Source of the DNA: Muriicola sp041358175
GTDB taxonomy: Bacteria; Bacteroidota; Bacteroidia; Flavobacteriales; Flavobacteriaceae
Length of the DNA: 64,000 nt
Assembly (NCBI RefSeq): GCF_041358175.1
Contig: NZ_JBGKBE010000006.1
Coordinates: 118,945-182,944, forward strand
Direction of reading: 5' to 3'
Of the stretch, positions 60,524-64,000 are shown in pieces. How positions within the stretch are numbered: position 1 is the first letter of the stretch; every line of letters starts with the position of its first letter. Under the pieces are notes generated by a model. It saw only the letters and a program-made list of their open reading frames with translations. It made no database searches and was not told the origin of the DNA. The position numbers were made by a program, and so were the translations under genes.

Positions 60524-61258
60524 TTATAAGAGTACCGGGTTGATATCGAGAATATTGTCCCGGATATAGGTTTTGATAAACCCGGTGGTCAGGAATTCAT
60601 TTCCCAAAAATTCCTCTTCAATCAGAAGCTGAAGGATGTTTTTCTTTCGAAAGACCTCTAACATGGGAACGGAAAGAGGCGCATAGCTGTAATGCCAGGG
60701 TTCATATTTAAAACCTCTGCGTTTGGGTTCTTTAGTGTAAACAAGGTAAAAACCATATTCACTTGCGTGTTCGTCCATCCAGAGTTTAAGGTCCTCAAAA
60801 GGTCCTCCCTCTTCAAATTTCGAAGGAACAAGAACATCGCCTTGGTTAGGTTTACTTCTGTCGATGATATCGATATCTGTACCCCAGTGGTGTCTGCTGG
60901 TACCCGGGATAGTGGAGTATTCTATTATCTTGTCGATGGCTTGCAGAGGCTCCATCCCTTCATCTTCGGAAAACTGCAAATACTTCCGTTCGTAAATTGC
61001 GAGTTGCCTGTCAAAACTCCTGAAGCTTGATACAATTTCGATGTCAATACCATCCTGATACGCCGCTTTTTTCATGGAGAGGAAAGCATCGTGGGCTTCT
61101 TTCCGGAGATTAATGCCTTCGCCGAACAATTCAATATCTGCTTTGCCCATCAACTCTTCTATTGAGTATTTTTCGTCCTGTGCAAAGGATTGGTGATATG
61201 CTGAAAACAACAAGCAGATACTGATGAAGAAGCGTATATTAAAAGTAAGTTTTTTCAT
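60524..61258 (-). CDS. M15 family D-Ala-D-Ala carboxypeptidase-like protein
   Basis: A 244-residue exported protein with a cleavable signal peptide (FISICLLFSAYHQSFAQ). The VanY/M15 zinc site is visible: SRHHWGTDIDI (His and Asp) and EPWHYSYA (third His), with SSFRSFDRQ upstream. Such enzymes trim D-alanine or peptide stems of peptidoglycan in the periplasm. The gene lies 31 bases upstream of the M48 peptidase gene on the same strand, so both may be one envelope-maintenance unit. Confidence 0.92.
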   Translation of the reverse strand: MKKLTFNIRFFISICLLFSAYHQSFAQDEKYSIEELMGKADIELFGEGINLRKEAHDAFLSMKKAAYQDGIDIEIVSSFRSFDRQLAIYERKYLQFSEDEGMEPLQAIDKIIEYSTIPGTSRHHWGTDIDIIDRSKPNQGDVLVPSKFEEGGPFEDLKLWMDEHASEYGFYLVYTKEPKRRGFKYEPWHYSYAPLSVPMLEVFRKKNILQLLIEEEFLGNEFLTTGFIKTYIRDNILDINPVLL

Positions 61259-61429
61259 AAAATTAAAATCAATAACATTTAGAAAGAGCTGAATTCACTC
61301 TTTTAAGATTATTCCCTAAATTAAAACAAATTCGACAGTTTTCAGCTGATATCACTCTTGAAAAATTTCTGAGTGACTCATCCGCCTTACTATTTCAATA
61401 TCAATTAAAGGTCCTTAATGGCTCACTTT

Positions 61430-62587
61430 TTAGTTTGAAATGTACAAATAGCCCTGGTGTTTCTGGCGAAGGTCGTGCATGGTTAGGATGTAGAAGTAGA
61501 TGCCTGATGCCAGTCCGGTTCCTTTTTTAACCACACTTTCGCGATTCGACTGCCCGTCAAAGTTGTTTTGATAATTCGATTGTGAAAAAACCAATACTCC
61601 ATACCTGTTAAAAATTTCCAAGATGTTATTAGGAGATTCATCAATTCCTTCAAGGACTAATTTATCATTGGTACCATCTCCATTAGGAGTCATAAAGTAA
61701 TTATCCAGATCGATTGTAGAGTAGATCTCAAGATTGTCATTGTTACCTCCAATAGTCAGTATTTCATAATCATTGGGAACAAATACTTCTGAAGTAACAG
61801 ATCCATACGCCATACCGCCCTCAACTTGTGAGTTTCCTAAGTTAACCCATTGATTATCGGCCTTGCTCCAACCCACTACTTTCAGTTCGTTAAGATATTC
61901 ACCGAGCGATCTTACATTGCTGTAGTCATCCCATGTGAGGGTTACCCTAGACGGAATATTCCCTTCCAGGCGCCAGAATTCGGCATTACTCACCGAGATA
62001 AATTCAGTCGCTTTTTTTCCGGTACTAAAGTCCTGATTCAATGTTTTCGAGTTATTGGAATCTTCAAAGAAATAAGCGCATTTTGCCATGGCGTTGGTCG
62101 CCAGAGATTCTATGATCAGAGGTCGCAGTCGGTCTTCATTACCAACTGGAAACACAAATGAACTTTTGTTTGTTATGGCAGAGTATCCGTCAACTTTGGA
62201 CACACTGCTCTCCCCGACATAAAAGGCGTCATCCAGGAAATTGGAATATATAGCTGTGCCCGATTTTGAGGTTTTTATATCCCCTGTAATTAGGTTTACA
62301 TTGTTGAGTACGTTAACAGTGGTCTCCAGCACCAAACCACCACCTACATCCACTTCAGTATCAAATAGATTGGGCATATAGGCACCGGAAATAGTTAAAG
62401 GGTCCTGATCGCTGTAAAAACCAACTAGGCCGGTGTTCTGATCAAAAGTGCCATCGTTTACGAGATCCATATGGAAGCCAACATTGGTGTTCCCGTGAAT
62501 TTGTAAACTACCGAAATTATGTACTGCTTCCTGGCCCTGTATCAGGGCAGTAAAGAGTAAGAAAGAAAGAAGATAGTAGAATCTCAT
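61430..62587 (-). CDS. T9SS type B sorting domain (CHU_C) surface protein
   Basis: A 385-residue exported protein with a signal peptide (MRFYYLLSFLLFTALIQGQ). The last roughly 90 residues form the gliding motility-associated C-terminal domain: NYFMTPNGDGTNDKLVLEGI, EIFNRYGVLVFSQ, and LASGIYFYIL ending HQGYLYISN. This domain directs export by the type IX secretion system and cell-surface attachment. The middle is beta-rich without a recognised enzyme. It starts four bases after the collagen-like gene, so both proteins are made together. Confidence 0.92.
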   Translation of the reverse strand: MRFYYLLSFLLFTALIQGQEAVHNFGSLQIHGNTNVGFHMDLVNDGTFDQNTGLVGFYSDQDPLTISGAYMPNLFDTEVDVGGGLVLETTVNVLNNVNLITGDIKTSKSGTAIYSNFLDDAFYVGESSVSKVDGYSAITNKSSFVFPVGNEDRLRPLIIESLATNAMAKCAYFFEDSNNSKTLNQDFSTGKKATEFISVSNAEFWRLEGNIPSRVTLTWDDYSNVRSLGEYLNELKVVGWSKADNQWVNLGNSQVEGGMAYGSVTSEVFVPNDYEILTIGGNNDNLEIYSTIDLDNYFMTPNGDGTNDKLVLEGIDESPNNILEIFNRYGVLVFSQSNYQNNFDGQSNRESVVKKGTGLASGIYFYILTMHDLRQKHQGYLYISN

Positions 62588-62591
62588 CTTT

Positions 62592-64000
62592 TTATTTCAG
62601 TTTATTGATCATAAAACTGGATTCACCACTTCCGCTAAAATGGACAGCACCACTATTGGCTTCCCTGAATGTAACAATGGTAACTACATCATTTGCGTTG
62701 AGTTGCAGGATTTCACTAATGTGGATACTTGAATGATTGTGATTGCTTGCCCACCTTATATATCCTGAAGCTCCTAATGCACCAACGACCGTTCCATTAA
62801 CGGCTATTCTGGCGTTTACATTCGTCCTTTGTTTACTGTTACCACTAATATTAATGCCTTCTAAAGACAAATTGGCCCTTATGTCGTAACGTCCTGTTTC
62901 CTTTACAATCATCAGATTCCCAATAACTTCGTAAAAGGTATTTCCTCCATCCTTATAATCTTGATTTCCGAAAATAGGAGCTATAGTATTATTGTTGTTA
63001 AGATTGGTACTCGTATCAGTATTCGTCCATCTTCCACCAAGATTTATTTTTAGAAAGGAACCTCCATCTGATCCAACGGTTATGCTGTTATTACTATCCG
63101 TGGATATCACATTGGCAGTCTGAATTGTAGTATCCTCATTTGTGTAAGAAATAATGCCTGATGTTGTATTCTGACTTAAATTAGTTATGGTATCTGGTCC
63201 TTGCGGTCCTTGCGGTCCGGGGTCACCTTGTATTCCTTGTGGACCTTGTGGCCCGGGATCCCCCTGCGGTCCCTGTGCGCCATCGGTACCATCAGCTCCG
63301 TCTGCTCCTGCGGGTCCCATCGGTCCAATTGGTCCCTGAGGTCCTTGTGCGCCATCAGCTCCGTTAGTCCCTGCTGGTCCCATTGGTCCAACTGGTCCTT
63401 GCGGTCCGGGATCCCCTTGTATTCCTTGCGGACCTTGTGGCCCGGGATCTCCTTGCGGTCCCTGTGCTCCATCAGCGCCATCAGCTCCGTCTGCACCATC
63501 AGCTCCTGCGGGTCCCATAGGTCCGGGGTCTCCCTGTATTCCTTGTGGTCCTTGCGGCCCTGGATCTCCTTGTGGTCCTTGTGCACCATCAGCCCCATCA
63601 GCTCCTGCGGGTCCGGCTGGCCCTTGCGGTCCGGGATTTCCCTGAGGCCCTTGTGCGCCATCTGCACCATCGGCACCATCTGCTCCGTCAGTCCCTGCTG
63701 GTCCGGCTGGTCCTTGCGGTCCGAGGTCACCTTGTATTCCTTGTGGACCTTGTGGTCCAGGATCCCCTTGAGGTCCTTGTGCGCCATCGAGACCATCGGC
63801 TCCATCCGCTCCTGCCGGTCCTGCTGGCCCTTGCGGTCCGGGATCTCCCTGTATTCCTTGAGGTCCTTGTGCGCCATCGGCTCCGTCTGCGCCTGCTGGT
63901 CCAACTGGTCCCTGAGGTCCGGGATCCCCTTGTATTCCTTGTGGTCCGGGATCTCCTTGTGGTCCTTGTGCGCCATCGACACCATCGGCTCCATCCGCTC
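62592..64000 (-). CDS. Collagen-like repeat protein with C1q/BclA-like C-terminal domain (5' end outside window)
   Basis: The minus-strand frame is open to the window edge (first full codon at 63998), so the start lies upstream. About 268 residues of Gly-x-y triplets are visible, built from units such as GPQGPQGIQGDPG, GADGADGAQ and GPMGPAG, all in phase without interruption. The last roughly 200 residues form a globular beta-rich domain (RTNVNARIAVNGTVVGALG, HISEILQLNANDVVTIVT), similar to C1q/TNF-like trimerisation heads such as that of BclA. The product is probably a trimeric surface fibre. An ATG at 63518 is an internal Met codon of GPMGPAG, not the start. No sorting domain is visible at the C-terminus. 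Confidence 0.88.
   Translation of the reverse strand, partial: ADGADGVDGAQGPQGDPGPQGIQGDPGPQGPVGPAGADGADGAQGPQGIQGDPGPQGPAGPAGADGADGLDGAQGPQGDPGPQGPQGIQGDLGPQGPAGPAGTDGADGADGADGAQGPQGNPGPQGPAGPAGADGADGAQGPQGDPGPQGPQGIQGDPGPMGPAGADGADGADGADGAQGPQGDPGPQGPQGIQGDPGPQGPVGPMGPAGTNGADGAQGPQGPIGPMGPAGADGADGTDGAQGPQGDPGPQGPQGIQGDPGPQGPQGPDTITNLSQNTTSGIISYTNEDTTIQTANVISTDSNNSITVGSDGGSFLKINLGGRWTNTDTSTNLNNNNTIAPIFGNQDYKDGGNTFYEVIGNLMIVKETGRYDIRANLSLEGINISGNSKQRTNVNARIAVNGTVVGALGASGYIRWASNHNHSSIHISEILQLNANDVVTIVTFREANSGAVHFSGSGESSFMINKLK
63195..64000 (-). repeat. Collagen-type tandem repeat DNA
   Basis: This stretch codes only for Gly-x-y triplets, and the DNA itself is repetitive, with recurring blocks (for example GGACCACAAGGA and GGTGCAGATGG-like units). 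It is open to slippage and recombination, so repeat number is likely to vary between strains and assemblies. Confidence 0.88.

Noticed and set aside
63185..63994. A 269-residue minus-strand frame rich in His, Lys, Asp and Met overlapping the collagen region
   Set aside because: It is the out-of-phase reading of the collagen Gly-x-y repeat; the collagen frame is uninterrupted to the window edge and continues into a folded domain.
63195..64000. Possible CRISPR array from the regular repeats at the window end
   Set aside because: The repeats are in-phase collagen triplets without unique spacers.

Overview
The window comes from the chromosome of a member of the Bacteroidota, most likely a marine Flavobacteriaceae species. 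The evidence is the presence of gliding and type IX secretion genes (gldC, sprT/porT, the T9SS plug protein, a type B CHU_C sorting domain), a short primary sigma factor without region 1.1, Bacteroidota-type promoter boxes (TAnnTTTG), a Na+-pumping NADH dehydrogenase (Nqr) and a TamL lipoprotein. Gene order is dense and conserved-looking. No prophage, insertion sequence, CRISPR array or rRNA gene is visible. There is one tRNA gene, for Arg with anticodon TCG.

Layout. 1-2.9 kb: end of gldC, a pirin, a small conserved protein, then engB and an alpha/beta hydrolase on the minus strand. 3.1-18.6 kb: a complete dcw (division and cell wall) operon in the order mraZ-rsmH-ftsL-ftsI-murE-mraY-murD-ftsW-murG-murC-ftsQ-ftsA-ftsZ, preceded by a promoter overlapped by three 10-bp direct repeats (MraZ operator) and closed by a hairpin terminator after ftsZ. 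There is no ddl or murF inside it. ftsW appears to start at a non-ATG/GTG/TTG codon. 18.6-19.5 kb: yqeY, a DksA-type zinc-finger protein and tRNA-Arg. 19.5-19.9 kb: a gene-free stretch with long inverted repeats. 19.9-23.3 kb: a probable metal-uptake cassette (small CxxC protein, TonB receptor, lipoprotein).

23.3-33.6 kb: housekeeping genes, mostly minus strand (ypdA, rpe, a TPR lipoprotein, the primary sigma factor, pnp, rpsO, accD, fbaA) plus a CBS protein and a lipoprotein on the plus strand. AccD lacks all four zinc-ribbon cysteines. 33.6-38.4 kb: tamL divergent from a TrmH-type methyltransferase, then menG/ubiE-sprT. 38.5-41.5 kb: trkA-trkH potassium uptake. 41.5-46.9 kb: aminotransferase, fatty-acid desaturase, rsmG, P5C dehydrogenase and apaG. 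47.1-56.1 kb: the T9SS plug protein divergent from nqrABCDEF, a small conserved protein and apbE, whose product attaches FMN to NqrB and NqrC. 56.1-59.6 kb: a methyltransferase, map, gpmI and a 55-residue membrane protein. 59.7-64 kb: M48 and M15 peptidases, a T9SS type B surface protein, and a collagen-like protein whose 5' end lies beyond the window.

The sequence does not show an obviously unknown multigene system. The most useful second-look items are the ftsW start, the MraZ operator, the structured region after tRNA-Arg, the metal-uptake cassette, the divergent tamL/trmH start region, the NqrB flavinylation motif, two small genes under 60 codons, and the collagen/CHU_C surface pair.
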